Assembly: GCA_026874595.1 (NCBI GenBank)
Contig: CM049308.1
Span: forward strand, 34,404,027-34,468,026
DNA from: Sipunculus nudus
Taxonomy: Eukaryota; Annelida; Sipuncula; Golfingiida; Sipunculidae
DNA: 64,000 nt
Direction: 5' to 3'
The position numbers and the translations under genes were made by a program. Under the pieces are notes generated by a model that had not been told where the DNA came from, made no database searches, and saw nothing but the letters and a program-made list of their open reading frames with translations. Positions within the stretch are counted from its first letter, which is position 1, and each line of letters opens with the position of its first letter. Below, piece by piece: positions 49,930-63,470 of the stretch.

Positions 49930-50040
49930 GTTGCAGTGCACTGTTATACCACGTTTCCCTCAGTAGTGTATCATGTATTATTGTATCGAACGCTTTCGGT
50001 ACAACAAGCAGTATACTGACGGCGCATCTTCCCTCTTTTA
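49930..50040 (-). pseudogene. LINE reverse-transcriptase fragment
   Basis: The minus strand encodes PKAFDTIIHDTLLRET, the (S)KAFDTIxHxxLL motif of CR1/Jockey-type reverse transcriptases. Very short and isolated. Confidence 0.65.
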
Positions 50041-51286
50041 TTATATCAACGTTTCCTAAGGTTGCTTTTTCGCATATAATATTATATAATTGTGAAATAT
50101 ATTTCGTGTTATAAATAATACTTTATTATCAAATATTAAAAAATCTGAAAATAAGGACTGTCCATGACCAATCGTTGAATGCCCATACATAAGGATGTAT
50201 ATCCAGACTAAAAAGCTCCTTTGTAGTGAATCCACGAAGCATCGTTCCCCTTGGCTCACAAAACTAATACTATTTAGTGGATACTTGGTGTTCATAACAG
50301 GAAGGGGGCACCCAGACAGCCCTTTCAATGGAGGTCCCCCAGACAACAGCTTGTCAAGCGGGAGTAATGTTGTAATATAAGGCAGGGATGTATACTGGCA
50401 AAAAATTGTTAATAACAACAAACTACTTCCAACTTTTATAATGCTCAAAAACAATTCATATTTCATTCAGTACTCGCCAGAATTGTGGGTAATTACGTTT
50501 AAAATGCTTCTGCAGCTCTTGCAGCTATACATATGTTCTTTTTAAGTGGTTTGCGCGTCTTGTATCATGTCACCGGGTACACGTCATAGCACGTGAGAAC
50601 CAGTATGGACGTCTAGCCGAAATGGCGTGAAATATTTTTATAAGGCGTGGTACGGGATTTTTTAAAAGGTTTAATATGTAGACTCAACCCATACACGGGG
50701 TTTACCAGCAGGATTATAAACTGAAACCCGTAGAAGGGTGTTTTTTACTAAGAAAAAAAGGATAACCCCTACAAAAATCCGTGGTTTTTTCAGTGCAGTT
50801 TGTGTGGACAGTTAGACCTTCTCAGGCATCTAAAGTCCGAGTTTGTCTTTATAGAAAGTATTCCTCTTTGCTAAAGTCCAAAAATCAGACAGTGTGGTCT
50901 CAACCTGAATATCCTCTAAAAAGTCAATGTCAATGTGTTGTCTCTCCAGTGACTGCTTAACTAACTCCTTAAAATTGTCAGTAAGATCATGAACCAACTT
51001 GGCAGTGTTACTGATCACATTGTTTAAACTGTCTGCGAACGTGCTTTCTCCGTTGATATAGTGGAGTGTGTTTCAAGGGGGCAAAATTCGTGTTTGAAAA
51101 CAGAGGTCGCACATGCTGATATCTGATACTTGACGATCGTTTTTGAAAATGCCGGACAGCAGTTGAGCTGAGGGTTGTGCCAGGCGGAGGAATGATAATT
51201 TCCGTTCGGAAGGCGCAAGTTTTCACATGTTACCTACATAAAGACACTAGAGGGCATCGTGGATCCGTCGACGGAAAAAAAGGGAG
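50041..51286. other. No gene seen
   Basis: Short frames on both strands only, none with a recognisable motif. Confidence 0.4.
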
Positions 51287-51608
51287 GCTAAAGCAGCGTG
51301 TCCACTTGTACGGATGCGGTGCGGATACGTATGCGGATATTTTGTGCGTGTGTGTCCATTAGATACGTTTTTCAGTGCGTTTTAGGTCTTTCACCCTCTT
51401 TCACCTCTAAAAAATGGCACTTTCCGCATGCGTTTACGCATGCGTTTCCGTACTCGCGGCTACATGGTCCGGTTTTCAAAAACGTATCCGTTTCCGCACG
51501 CCGCACGCACTCCGCACCGCATAAGTGGACACACTCCTTTATTCCATATGCGCGATTTAAAACGCGTCCGCATCCGTATCCGTACCGCATAAGTGGACAC
51601 GCAGCTTA
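51287..51608. mobile_element. Foldback/MITE-like element, about 320 bp
   Basis: Ends are imperfect inverted repeats (AGCAGCGTGTCCACTTGTAC and AGCTGCGTGTCCACTTATGC in mirrored orientation), rich in internal CGGATACG/CGTATCCG-type repeats. It is flanked by TAA on both sides, compatible with the 3-bp TWA target duplication of PIF/Harbinger MITEs. Confidence 0.6.
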
Positions 51609-51971
51609 AGACATGGCATCGAGTCTGCAGGTGTCATTTCACTTCAGGATGGCCGAGTGATGATCCAAGTGATACAGACTACAGCCTATCATTGTCAATG
51701 AGAGAACAGGAAGCAGAAGTTGGTCATGATACCGTCACAAGGAGAGAAGGGAGGCTTCCGTGCAGGGAAGCTGTGAAGGTAGTATTATTATTTGACAGTT
51801 TCAAAGATCCGAAAAAAGAAAGGTACATACTGATATATTATATTTATACATCCATAAACATGTCATGTTTGGTGCAACACCTATTACGTAATTCTTAGTT
51901 TATATTATATGTTCTGTGACTTATTAATAAATATACAAATGAAATACATGTTTTAATAAATAATTTAATTG

Positions 51972-52028
<57 letters not shown>

Positions 52029-53065
52029 ACGACAGGCAAAATCAACAAAGTAAAACGACAGCATTATTGATATATATATATATATGTGTGTGTGATGTGT
52101 GTGTGTGTGTGTGAAAAACAATAATGTACATGCCAACAAACAAAAATGTATTCAGTTGTTACAATAAAGAAGTTAGATACTTATTGATTTAATTGGAAAA
52201 TCGCCATGATTGAGACTTCAGGATATATAAGATACCTTCCTCATATTATAATAACAGACACACGTACAGACAGACTGATGGATAAACCCACATACCAGCT
52301 TGTCGCAACAGCTCAGATGATTGAAGCTCCGTTTAAATTAATAACGTTGATAAGGATCTGTATGAACTCAAGGCTATATTTAATAATATTTCTTATGTGC
52401 GTGTTTACAAATATCCGATATAATTCAATGAAAGAAAAATATAGAACACGCACAAATATCCGATGTAATTCAATGAAAGAAAATATACATGAATGACAAC
52501 ACTACAGAAAATGTACTTCTACTAATTATGTTGATTTCTGTTTAATGGGCAGGCAAAATAGAATATTTTTTATATTCATAGGAACCATTTATAAATGCTG
52601 AAATCACACCCTTTTATGAGACATCAACATTATTCCCTTCCGATCATTTCATGCTTTCACAGTTTGCTTTAAACACTTTGAAGGGTGTGGCACCAGCACT
52701 AATAAATAAGAAACTTGTATTTTAGTGACTCTAGTCATTTGCAATTTTCTCTCATGAAATATGTTTGAAAACGGTTTAAAATAATTAAACTAAAATGTAT
52801 ACGACACTCAATGGAAAAAGTTGCATTTTTTGGGTTGTCAGTATCACGTTGCTCATGGAACATCCTGGGCATTGAAATGTACAATCCCAGCTTGTAAGTT
52901 TCAGTGTCACAGCTGTTTTCCATGTAAACCCTATAGTGCGTTCGATCTGACACAGGAGAGACCAATACAAATAATGGTTGCTATCATTTAGATATTTATG
53001 AAAGTTATTTGTGAGGACTGTTCACTCTCCTTGCTCTTATGCTATACTTGATTTTATTTGAAGAC
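51609..53065. other. No gene seen; (TA)n run
   Basis: A (TA)n run at 51977-52026 followed by a TG-rich tract near 52085-52111; no coding support. Confidence 0.5.
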
Positions 53066-53115
53066 TTCTTCAAATTATCAAAAGCGTTTGACACAATAAA
53101 CCGTGATACACAACG
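53066..53115 (+). pseudogene. LINE reverse-transcriptase scrap
   Basis: The plus strand encodes FFKLSKAFDTINRD, the catalytic-domain motif of non-LTR reverse transcriptases. Confidence 0.55.
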
Positions 53116-53689
53116 GGAGAACTGTACATGGTATTGATCAGTTATGATTGCGCTACGCTCCATTGTATAGAATACACTGAACGATTCGTAATTGATCAGT
53201 TTATAGATATTAATATATCAAACTTCCACATGAACACATGCGTGCGTCGTTGATGTATTAAATTTAACAAAACCACCCAAGGGCAGAATCATCAAACTCC
53301 GATGGTATATAAAACATACGTGTCATTGAGTTCTCGTGCCACAATTGTATCATTGCTTGTCACATGCATTTGACTTTACGTAAATACACATCTTGGACAC
53401 ATCTTGCAGCTGTTCTTTAGTGTGTTGATGTTTACTGCTAAATTGCTTCAAATGAAACGTGATTCCATATACCGATAGACGCAATGTAACTCAGTTCTAG
53501 CTCTTATCACTAAATAAGAGAGTCAGAGAATGGTAATTAGTTATGTAAGTTGCCGCGTGGTAGCAGTACCGGCCCTAAGTGCGACACAGTGAGGGCCCTT
53601 TAATATCTCTGTCAGAGCCATTTCATTGACTGGGTCAGCCTACTGAACCACACGTTTTGAATGATTTTAACTTCAATTTTGTCTACCTT

Positions 53690-54110
53690 TGAAAAGGTGC
53701 TTAAGATCTCCATAAAGGTCTTCAAAATAAATCAATTAATTGGTCCACAGTGGTCCCAAACGCACTACATTCCGTGGTAAGTGCAACAAATTCAGCCATA
53801 AGTATAATTAAATAATTAGACAAGGGATCTCCTTGTCACACCCCTCTCTGGAAAATAAAGTAACCTGAAGTGTTTTCATAATTTGTAGTACAACTCTAAA
53901 TTTTATAATAAAGTGTGTGTATCCATTTAATAAATGCCCTTAAGTTATTTCGTTTCCTCCGTTTTATTTTTCAAATGTTTCATTCTAAATATATCAACTG
54001 TGCCAAAACAATCAACAACTTTATCCAGAGGCTTTATATACCTTGAATTTTGACCCCTCCAGTACCTCTTTTTTTACCTAAATCACTGAATATTATTACG
54101 ATTACCTCCT
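53690..54110 (-). pseudogene. LINE reverse-transcriptase fragment
   Basis: The minus strand reads FIKWIHTLY and then QRGV, a stop, QGDPLSNYLIIL and AEF: the RGVRQGDPLSPYLF region of non-LTR reverse transcriptase, with the Arg codon changed to TGA. Upstream and downstream pieces are degenerate. Confidence 0.75.
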
Positions 54111-56093
54111 AGTGTTATTTCATCATAGTAATCCATGTATCTTTTATATAAAGATATGTTTGTTACATGATATTTGTTCTGCTATATCGTTTCGAGCATA
54201 AATGTTAATTAAATAAATGGTTGATTAATTTAAGATTAAGACATTCTACTGTTCAAGAACCAAATGATAGAAAAAATATACAAAAATGTTTATATTTTGC
54301 ACATGCACTTGTATGCGACATATGCACATACGTTCGAGCATTTGATCGTCTCCAGAGGTTCCAAAGGTTTCAACAAGTAGTCCTTCATTGCGCACCATTT
54401 TGATGCAATTTTCTTCTAGTGCATCATGTTTCAAAACCAGCAGACTACAAGTGTCGCTCTTTTTCCAGTCCAATTATATCTAATGTAGTTGTGATCGGCT
54501 CTGGATCAAGGTGAAAAGGACTTGTAAAAGTTAGTTGTAGGTAGGTGAGAAAGAAAAACAATATAGATTGGTGAGACAAAAACATTGTATACGCATAACT
54601 ATTACTTAAAATTTCAATATATTTCAAAAACAATTTTAACAATGGTATGACATTTCCTGTAAAGTGAGCTGTCAATATTTGTCTTCGATCATTTTATAAA
54701 CAAGTCATTAGGGTCAGCTTCCGAGGATGAACTATGGCATCAGGGATTACATTCCCAAGTACTGGACAATTTTCGAAGAACTTGCCATTAAAAATATCCA
54801 ATTATTTCGGGGACATTTGAGTATCTCAATACTTGTCTTTTTTTTGTGGAACCTGGCTGGCGGGTACTAAAGAACGAAATCCCTCTCAGTGATAGATGGG
54901 TGAGTTTCCCACTATTGTCGCCTATTATAGCTGCTGATGAACGTCCTTGCCAAAGTGCCACCTTGATAGACCCGCCAGGTCCAAAATAGTCAGGTTTCTA
55001 ACTACAGCATTTCTGCCACCCATTTAAATAATTCTTGGCATTTCATCGTGGAAAATGAATCTCATTCAGTACACACGGTTATGGTAGGTTTGTATACCAA
55101 TGAAATTTCACAGACTAAAAGTCATTTTATTATATTTTTAATTAAATTAAATACGACAAAGCAATATCATATAGATTTTTAAAAATATTTGCCAATAATT
55201 AAAAATGAAATATCGTGTGGCTCCAGGATTGTTTCTTTACCTTTGCACTTTGCCAACTACATGAACAAAGCATATGAGAGGAGGGGGAGGTTAAAAGGAG
55301 AGTTTATAATATTTAAAAGGAACTTGTAATATTTAAAATTTGTTTGAAACCGCCAACCGTTGCTGAGTTTTAATATGCTAAAGATTATTACGCCCGTTAT
55401 AGATAATGACCTAGAAACTTACGTTTTGTATGGTCCCTTGGATAGAGACAAGTTGGCCCACAATCCATTTAATCTGGTTCGAAGGTGAAACTGGTCGGGA
55501 CGTTGGAAATATAAGTTTTGCGACTCAAAGGTTGATATGTTCCTCGGATGTCTTAGCTATTAGGCTTTTGAAGTTCAAAAGAATTTTTCCATGATGTTCA
55601 ATCATTAAGTTTCTAATGATATACTTTAATTCTCTTTAGTTTTTCAGTAATCCCAGGACTCCGGATAGCTGCACACCATTGGTGCATGCCTTCAAAGACC
55701 ATCGTGAAATATGTAGAGAGAAAAAAATATGTAATATGTGGCATCTGACCAAATCTGAAAATAACACACATTCAACTTGGTAAGGATTTTCTTTACTTAT
55801 AAATTATATAAACTTTTATATCATTATCCTGCATTATTGCTTACTTGTATGGGTACATATTTCTGAATCACTAAAACGTTTTAGTATTTGTTTTTGCAAC
55901 CCTATATCATTTAAATTTCTCCATAATAACTATTCTGTTATGAAGAAATGAATCATCCATAAAAATATTTTTGCGTGTTTGACCATATAAACCAGATTCT
56001 TAAGCTGCTCCAAAATATTACCTGAAATAATTGTAATAGAATGTGCTATAATAATAGTTAACATAAAATAATGAACCTTATCTCAAGGGCTGA
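54111..56093. other. No gene seen
   Basis: AT-rich host DNA; only short unsupported frames. Confidence 0.45.
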
Positions 56094-56486
56094 GTTCAAG
56101 CAGGTCTTCGAGTGTAGGAACAGCAGTCTCTCTTCCGTCTGTAGCGGCCACAGGTGGCAACGCCATCTTTAAAAATGACCGATGTACGAGGTTAATCGTG
56201 GTCTTCGGATTGACGGCCACGTCAACACAACTGCCGAAACTTAGCATTTACTCCGGGCTGCAAATTTCTATCCCCTGGCCTTATGTTAGTACTGCAAGAA
56301 ACTGGTAGTGCTTTACTCGGGAAGCAAACAAGTCGTTCACTTTCACCCTGTGCAAACGAACGTTGAAAGTATTTTTTGTTTGCAGCTGACACATTTTTTT
56401 TGTCAGAAATGTCAGGGGTATACCAAAAACTTTTTCATCTCCCATCCTGACTCCTTCAACGCCTAACGTGACATTCTGGTGACGAT
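56094..56486 (-). repeat. Dispersed repeat, inverted copy of 47604-48000
   Basis: Same blocks in reverse, with scattered substitutions; an A-rich tract follows at 56493-56520. Confidence 0.8.
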
Positions 56487-56689
56487 ACGCGCGAAAAAAA
56501 CAAAAAAAACCCCAAAAAAAACAAGGCCTACAGGCCTAATGCGAACCTGTGCATTGGGAAATACACCAGGTATAATGCTTCAATGCTGGACCATTACATT
56601 TCATGTATATGAGGAATGCAAGTACTAAACATTTTGAATAAGAAACAATTACACAAACATCACTGCTGAAATTCTGGCATGGGGGCACA

Positions 56690-57020
56690 CAACACAAAAT
56701 CGATTGTAGCTGGCATCACCAGTCTTGTATACAACGAAGCTATCAGAGATATACACATATGCCAATTATCAGACTGATATATCAAACCCCTCCTGAGAAA
56801 TAAGCAGGGACACACATTGTGCAAAAATTATTGTAGGTGGCACCACCAGTCTTATATACGGCAAAGCTAATCTATATGTATAAATATGCCCAATTTCAGG
56901 CTGATATATCAAATTCCTCTGTAGAAATAAGCAGGCTCATACACTGTGCAAAAGTCAATGTACGTGGCACCACCTGTCTTGTAAATGAGAATACCATCAA
57001 AGACGCATAGACAGGTCAAA
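56690..57020. repeat. Tandem repeats of ~125-130 bp, related to 62700-63470
   Basis: GTAGGTGGCACCACCAGTCT-type core appears three times, each followed by a similar text about TATATCAAA and AATAAGCAGG. Confidence 0.7.
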
Positions 57021-57059
57021 ATATCAGTCCACCACATCAAACTTCCCCAGAGTTTGATG

Positions 57060-58980
57060 CACTGGGCTGACAAGGCTTAGGTGAGTAAGGCAGTTGCTCC
57101 CGAGTGACCTGTGACAAATTGCTGCCTCAAGCTACTGCACTGAGTGAACTCTTGACCTGCATCTAGCTAGACTGAGTTAACTTTTGACCTGAACCTGGCT
57201 GCACTGAGTGAACTCTTGACCTGTTGCATAATCTGACACAGTTGGCAGTCTGCCAAAGCTATAAATAGATTCAGGCTGAATTTTGGTGCCAAATATGATG
57301 CAGTGAGCAGCCTGCCAAAGCTATAAATAGAATGCAGCTACTGCACTGAGTGAACTCTTGACCTATACCTGGCTGCACTTCTTTCAATCATGGCACTATG
57401 CCAAAATTATTTATAGAGCTGACATCATCTTGGCTAATGGCAAACATCAAGGCACTAGCAATCTGCCAATGGTAAACCAAGTGCTGCCTTCTGAACACAA
57501 AAGTGGTCCCTACTTGAAACAACTTTGAAATTTATTTTCCCAATACAAAATGCTTTTCCGCTGACTTTTTTATTAAAAAAAAATCAGGAATATATGTAAA
57601 ATTATTACGGATGCATACTGAATGCAAAATTAAAATACAGATATATCTCATTGATGGCAAATTCTTGAATTAAGTTGAGTAGAGATACCAATTATTTATA
57701 ATCCACGTACAGATGTCTTTATATAGCCACAGAGAGCTGAATATCCATGATTGTAACATTGCCTCGTATGATAAATAACTTAAATAATAAATCTAAATTT
57801 TTTAAAAAGCTTTTAAAAAACTTTCTTGTCAATATTAAGCAAAGATAACCTGAAATGTAAATGTCTAGTGGCATGATGTAATAGATGCTGATAAACTGGT
57901 GGCAGGCTAGATGGAACAGCATCACACAGCTAACATATATGGTAAAATGACTCAATTCAATCTCCATAATTCAGCCAAAAATCATTCATGTTGAACCATT
58001 ATAATGACAAATTTTATAAGAATTATTGTAGGAATTATTCTTGTGAAATATTTAACAAACTGGCTTCAGTGGCATCAGTCAAAAAACGTTTCGCAGGTTT
58101 ATAACTCATATAGGACGATACAGCAAACTGGCTAAGTTCAGGTTCCCGCAACTCAGCCAAAAAGCACTGAACCAAAACCATTTGAACAAACTTGAATTAT
58201 CAACATCTGAGGATAATTAATGTGTGAGATTTAAGATTTTGGCCCAGTGGTTTTTGAGAAGAAGATCTTTGTAGCCACTGAGCTAAAATGGGCTGTTATG
58301 GCATATGACTAAATTCAGCTTCCCATAACTTAGCCAAAAGTCACTGAAAGAGACCATTTGAACAAACTTCAGAAAGCACTACCCTAGGATCATTTCTGTG
58401 CGATATTAAACATTTTGGCCATATGGTTTCAGAGAAGTTTTTTGTAGCCCTCAGTGTGATACAGGCACTGATGACCCCGTACAAAAAATAACCATGCAGG
58501 TGGTGCCACCAATACCTCAATTTCAGATATGACCTATGTGACCAACATTGGCATAAAATTTGGTGATGATAGCTCAAGCCGTTTCTGAGATTTAAATTTT
58601 AATATGCTTTTTTGCACATTTAACCTCCTGTATCTCGGCCAAAAATCTTCGAACTGGATCCATTCGAACAAACTTGAGAAAGATTGTTCCAGGGATCATT
58701 TCTGTGAAATATTGGACAATTTGGTTGGACAGTTTCAGAGAAGAAGATTTTTAAAGCTTTTTTTTTTGCCTTTCCTCTGTAAAATCTAAGAAAATGCAGT
58801 TAGAAAAAAAATAAACAAAATCCGATAGTTTTTTTGGATGACTGATTATTTGCAAAAAATTTGGTGATGCTAGCTCCTGCCGTTTTTGAGATAGCTATGG
58901 TTAACGTACAGACGACGCACGACAGACGACGCACGACGGACGACGCCGCACCATCGCATAGGCTCACAGGTTCGCTAAAA
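57060..58980 (-). repeat. Composite interspersed repeat, inverted copy of 2340-4010
   Basis: Contains CTGAGTGAACTCTTGACCT repeats (57130-57370), then in reverse the 178-bp-type unit (58190-58380), and ends ACGCCGCACCATCGCATAGG ... GGTTCGCTAAA near 58980. Confidence 0.75.
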
Positions 58981-61208
58981 ACGCGCCATCCTGGCTGAGC
59001 GACAAAACGAGAACTTTGTATACACTGTTTAAAATCGCCGTAAAATAACTGTTAATTTACGCCGATTTGCAATGTAGACGCTCCTGTGCTTTGAATAACG
59101 CGCAAATGCAACGTTAAATGTTGAGCGTCTGTGAAAATGATGTGACACGTGTGTAAAGCAGACGGTACAGATGAAATAAACCGCGCGTCATGTGATCAGC
59201 GGAGCCACTTATGACGTCAACATCCTGGATCTTCTGACTCAACGGCGGCAAGAGAAGCCATTTTTGTCCGTCTGCTGGCTGCTGAAAATCACAGAAGTTA
59301 CCCAGCATCTTCATTGGTAAAATGTTTTTCTTTGATATGTAGGCATAAATCTGTTTACTGTGTTACTTGTGATTTACTGTGTAATAGTGTACGTTGGTAA
59401 TTGTACGAGGCCAGTCTCGTTCTTGTGTTGCTAAAATTTAGGGGGGCGGCTGTCACTGGCAGGCGTAAAACAGCGATTCAGTTTGAAATCCACACAAATT
59501 CTTACAAACACATGCATAATTATATATAAATAAAAATACCTTTTATAATTTGTGACATTTGAATTATTTATTTACCAGATTTTAAATGAGCTAGGTCTTG
59601 AATAAGGTTTTCCCTCTAATATGTCAACCAGAGAAATTAAGGTATCAAAGTCCTCTTTAACTCTTTTTAACAGATGCTTTAACAGAGAGTTAACACATAC
59701 GAAACGCACGCTTTACAGCTTTGTTGAGACATTTTCCTACAACACCCCCCCCCCCCCCCCCCCCATCACATCACACACTGTTTAAAATTAAACCACATGT
59801 TTTAGAAAAAAAAACATACCATGCTAGTCAAAATGTTAACAGTTTAACCAGTCATTTTGTGTGTGTGTGAGAGAGAGAGAGAGGGAGAGAGCTTGAAAAT
59901 TAAGGCTGTTAAGGCACAGCCAAATACCCTTTATGTTTTCAGAAAATGGTCAAGCATTTCCATCAGTGTGGCAAATTCAAAGAAAAACTGGACATCTTCA
60001 AGGCAACCTTTACAGTTCTTAAGAATAGGAATTATGTAAGTTTAAACATCACATAATAATGTACTGCCTTTTTAGCTCAGCTGACTCCAAGTCATTTGAG
60101 CTACAGAGAAGACAGCTTCTCTGCGACTGTCTTTCACTGATACCAGTACTAAAGGTGTCATTGAACTTTTGTTGGAAAACGTAGCTCTTTGACACCCCTT
60201 CCCCCCCAATCTGTTGTCCAGGGGTGCAATTTCCATTCATAATGTGGGTGGGATGGGGTATACCACATCTCAACCCCCTCACCCCCCCTTCCAAAACCCC
60301 CTTTTTCTCAGTAAAGTGTAATTGATTATCATAATAATGTTATTACTGGTGGATCCATAACCCAGTTTGAGGTGGGGGATGGTCAAACCCAGTTCAAGGT
60401 AGGGGGGGGGGGGGAGGGTTTGAATCTCAGTACAGGGCGGGGGGGGGGGGGGTAAAAAAGGTTAAGTCGAGAGCTACTACCTGGTGATGTTCCAGTGAAA
60501 CTTTGCTAACAACTTCTTAGCCGATGTTTAGAATAGGAATATATGAATGTGTAGTTTCACAACTGATGAATAGGTCAGCCCTGAGCTGACTCTAATAAAA
60601 TTAAAGGTCAAATTTTGCTCCCATTATGTTCCCACTCCATCATGGTTAAATCAACGGAAACATCGGATCGTTTGTAACCCCATAACGTGTGAAGTAAAAT
60701 ATTCCTTTCCTTTTGAGAAAATGGAACCCCAGTAAAACACTATGAAACTGAAAAATGGGATAATTTAACGCAATGAATAATTCATAAACCACTGAAAATT
60801 TATATTCACATTTGGGTCAGGTTCAACCTGAATGCCTGAGAAACCTACATTTTGCAGTAAGGGGTCCTGGCTTATGAAGCTGACTCAAGGAATGTTTTCA
60901 GCACAGATACTCTTTAGCGGCATCATCCTGGTCATGACTTGTATGATAGTTCACATGGACATCTACCACAAAACACCGATGGGATATGGCCACAGCTAGG
61001 TCTTAGAGTAACCCTGATAAATAGTTATCAATTTAATCAAGCGGGGCCGCTTCCTCTACTCTACAATCGACCTTTGACCTTTAGGTATAAAGACCTCCCA
61101 CACCATGCATGGGGTCGACAACTACTTATCGGTCTCGGTTAACTGACGAATCTCGCCTATCGTAAACAACTTGATCGCGCCCATATGTGTGGTCTTTCAG
61201 CATGAAAT
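58981..61208. other. No gene seen; homopolymer runs
   Basis: C run at about 59745-59764, (GA)n at 59868-59890, and G runs at 60403-60415 and 60438-60451. No supported coding sequence. Confidence 0.5.
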
Positions 61209-62503
61209 ATGCACGAATATGCAACAAAAGCTGTTTCAGAGAAATTAGAGGAACAGCTAAAAAACGTTGACTCACATGTTACAGCAAATTTAGATAAAGA
61301 ACTAAATCTTGGATTAGACCTAAGATACCACATTACTGTTAATATTGATGTGGATGATGGCTTAACAAATGGCACAGATTGTCTTTTGAGACACATTCAG
61401 AACCTGCCAGAAAATAAAAATATTCCAAGTATTCTGTGGGTTAGCTTTGATGAGAGTAAAATTGGGAAAAACACTAGGAAACATTATTCATCCTATTATA
61501 CCACAGGAATTAAACAAATTTGGACTCCAATATTTGCTGTTGACAGGAGCTATCTTTACAATAAACATAATGTGACTCGTACTCAATTCCCGTTAACTGC
61601 CTCAGCAGCAAAGACCATTCACAAAGCACAAGGATTAACTTATGATAATTTGTTGTAAAAACATCCCCACATAAAGAAAATCACATACACTATGTGGCAT
61701 TCAGCAGAGTAAGAAATTTATCAGGTCTACAAATTTTAGAGCTTAATGAAGACAAAATATCTGTATCTAAGGAGGTGATAAATGAAATGGAAAGACTAAA
61801 AGAAAGTGTTTTAGTTAAACTCTCTTTCACACCTGTTTATGATTTAGACAAATCATCCTTAAAAATTGTTTTCAACAATATAAGATCCCTCCACTATCAT
61901 TTTCTTGATATGAAAACTAATCATTTAATTCAAGGTACTGACTTAATTGCTTTTGCCGAAACAAGGTTAAAATGTACAGATGAAGATCAACATTATGCTC
62001 TTGAAAATTATTTTCTCTCAAGAAATGATCAAAATTAAACTGGTTCCAATACCAGACCTGCACATGGACTTGCAATATACAACCACAATTCTCTACAAGT
62101 TGAAATGCAACACAACTACTCAACTGAAAACTTTGAGTTTACATATCAGTTATTCACATTCATGGAATCCCAGTTACAGATCATTGTGGTTATATATTTA
62201 CCCTACATGTGACAAATTGTCTTTTTCTAATGGAATTGCAAGCATGGTAGACCTTGTGAATACAGATTTGCCTATGGTTGTGATTGGCGACACAAATAAA
62301 CACACAGGATCCATCAAATAATCGCAAAATTAATATGATAAAAAAATATTTACATTCCCAGCAATTTATGTCGGAATTCACCCGGACAATAATACCATAA
62401 TAGATCACATATATTCAAACCGTGATATTCAGGTTAGTGGAACCATTCATACCCCTTGGTCAGATCACAAATATATTCATGCTGCACTGGGATCATTAAA
62501 ATA
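61209..62503 (+). pseudogene. Helentron (Helitron-like) remnant: Pif1-type helicase end plus AP-type endonuclease
   Basis: The first frame (61209-61658) has the C-terminal helicase motifs DDGLTNGTDCLLRHI, QFPLTASAAKTIHKAQGLTY; the next frame continues HYVAFSRVRNLSGLQIL. It then runs directly into an endonuclease domain: FNNIRSLHYHF, DLIAFAETRLKC, later VVIGDTNKH, and at ~62400-62470 IDHIYSN and TPWSDHK. A helicase followed by a LINE-derived endonuclease is the mark of Helentrons. Several frameshifts and stops break it, and the Rep and N-terminal helicase parts are absent. Confidence 0.8.
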
Positions 62504-62583
62504 AGGATACTATTGTATGACAGAGGTGTTCATATAGAACTTTGATTATCTGCTGTAGTAGCAATATGTAATTCTAATATGTA

Positions 62584-62690
62584 TAACTAGAATACGGGTT
62601 GTCGACAAGCGACTACGTGTATCCGCCAAAATCAGAGTAGGACGGGTGAAGTGAGGCATGGATTGAGTGGCAAGGGGAAATAGAGTTACA
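62584..62690 (-). repeat. Dispersed repeat, inverted copy of 165-250
   Basis: CTAGAATACGGGTTGTCGAC through GAGGCATGGATTGAGTGG matches the left edge of the window in reverse. It lies ~80 bp past the Helentron endonuclease, so it may be part of that family's 3' end. Confidence 0.7.
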
Positions 62691-62699
62691 TGTGTTACA

Positions 62700-63470
62700 T
62701 ATAAGAATGGATCTGTGTAACGTAAACATGATTGTAGGTGGCGCCACCTGTCATTTGAACGAGAAACTATTCAAGATGTATACATGCAAAATTTCAGGTG
62801 GAAAAGTCAATCCACTGCAGAGATATGAGTGATTTTAACCCAAGGCAGACAAACAGATGAACGCTGTGCAAAAATTGCTACAGGTCTGGTGGCGCCATCA
62901 TTTTTGTGTACATTATAAAGCTATCCAAGGGCTACATTGGTGTAAATTTTTTTTCTGATTGGTCAAACGGTTCCAGAGATATAAGCCATAATGTCTGCAG
63001 CATGAACGTGAACGTAGGTGGCGCCACCTGTCATAAAATCATAAAAGCTATGCGGGATGTATACGCATACCGAATTTCAGGTAATTTGGCCAAACGACTG
63101 CAGAGATATGAGTGATTTTAACCCAAGGCAGACAAACAGATGGACACTGTACAAAAATGGCTGCAGGTGGCGCCACTATTTTTGTGTATGTTATAAGGCA
63201 ATCCAAGGGCTACATTTGTGTAAAAAAAATCCTGATTGGTCGAACGAGTCCGGAGATATAAGCATGGGTGTCTACAGCATGAACGTGAATGTAGGTGGCG
63301 CCACCTGTCAAAAATCAAGAAAGCTATGCGGGATATATACGCATGCCAAATTTCAGGTAATTTGGTCAAACCACTGCAGAGATATGAGTGATTTATCCCA
63401 AGGCAGACAAACAGATGGACGCTGTGCAAACATGGTTGCAGGTGGCGCCACCTTTTTGTGTATGTTATTA
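62700..63470. repeat. Tandem repeat with 12-bp palindromic core GGTGGCGCCACC
   Basis: Core at ~62737, 63017, 63168 (one side changed), 63295 and 63440, spaced about 130-150 bp (one gap double). Units share AGAGATATGAGTGATTT and GGCAGACAAACAGATG. Confidence 0.85.
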
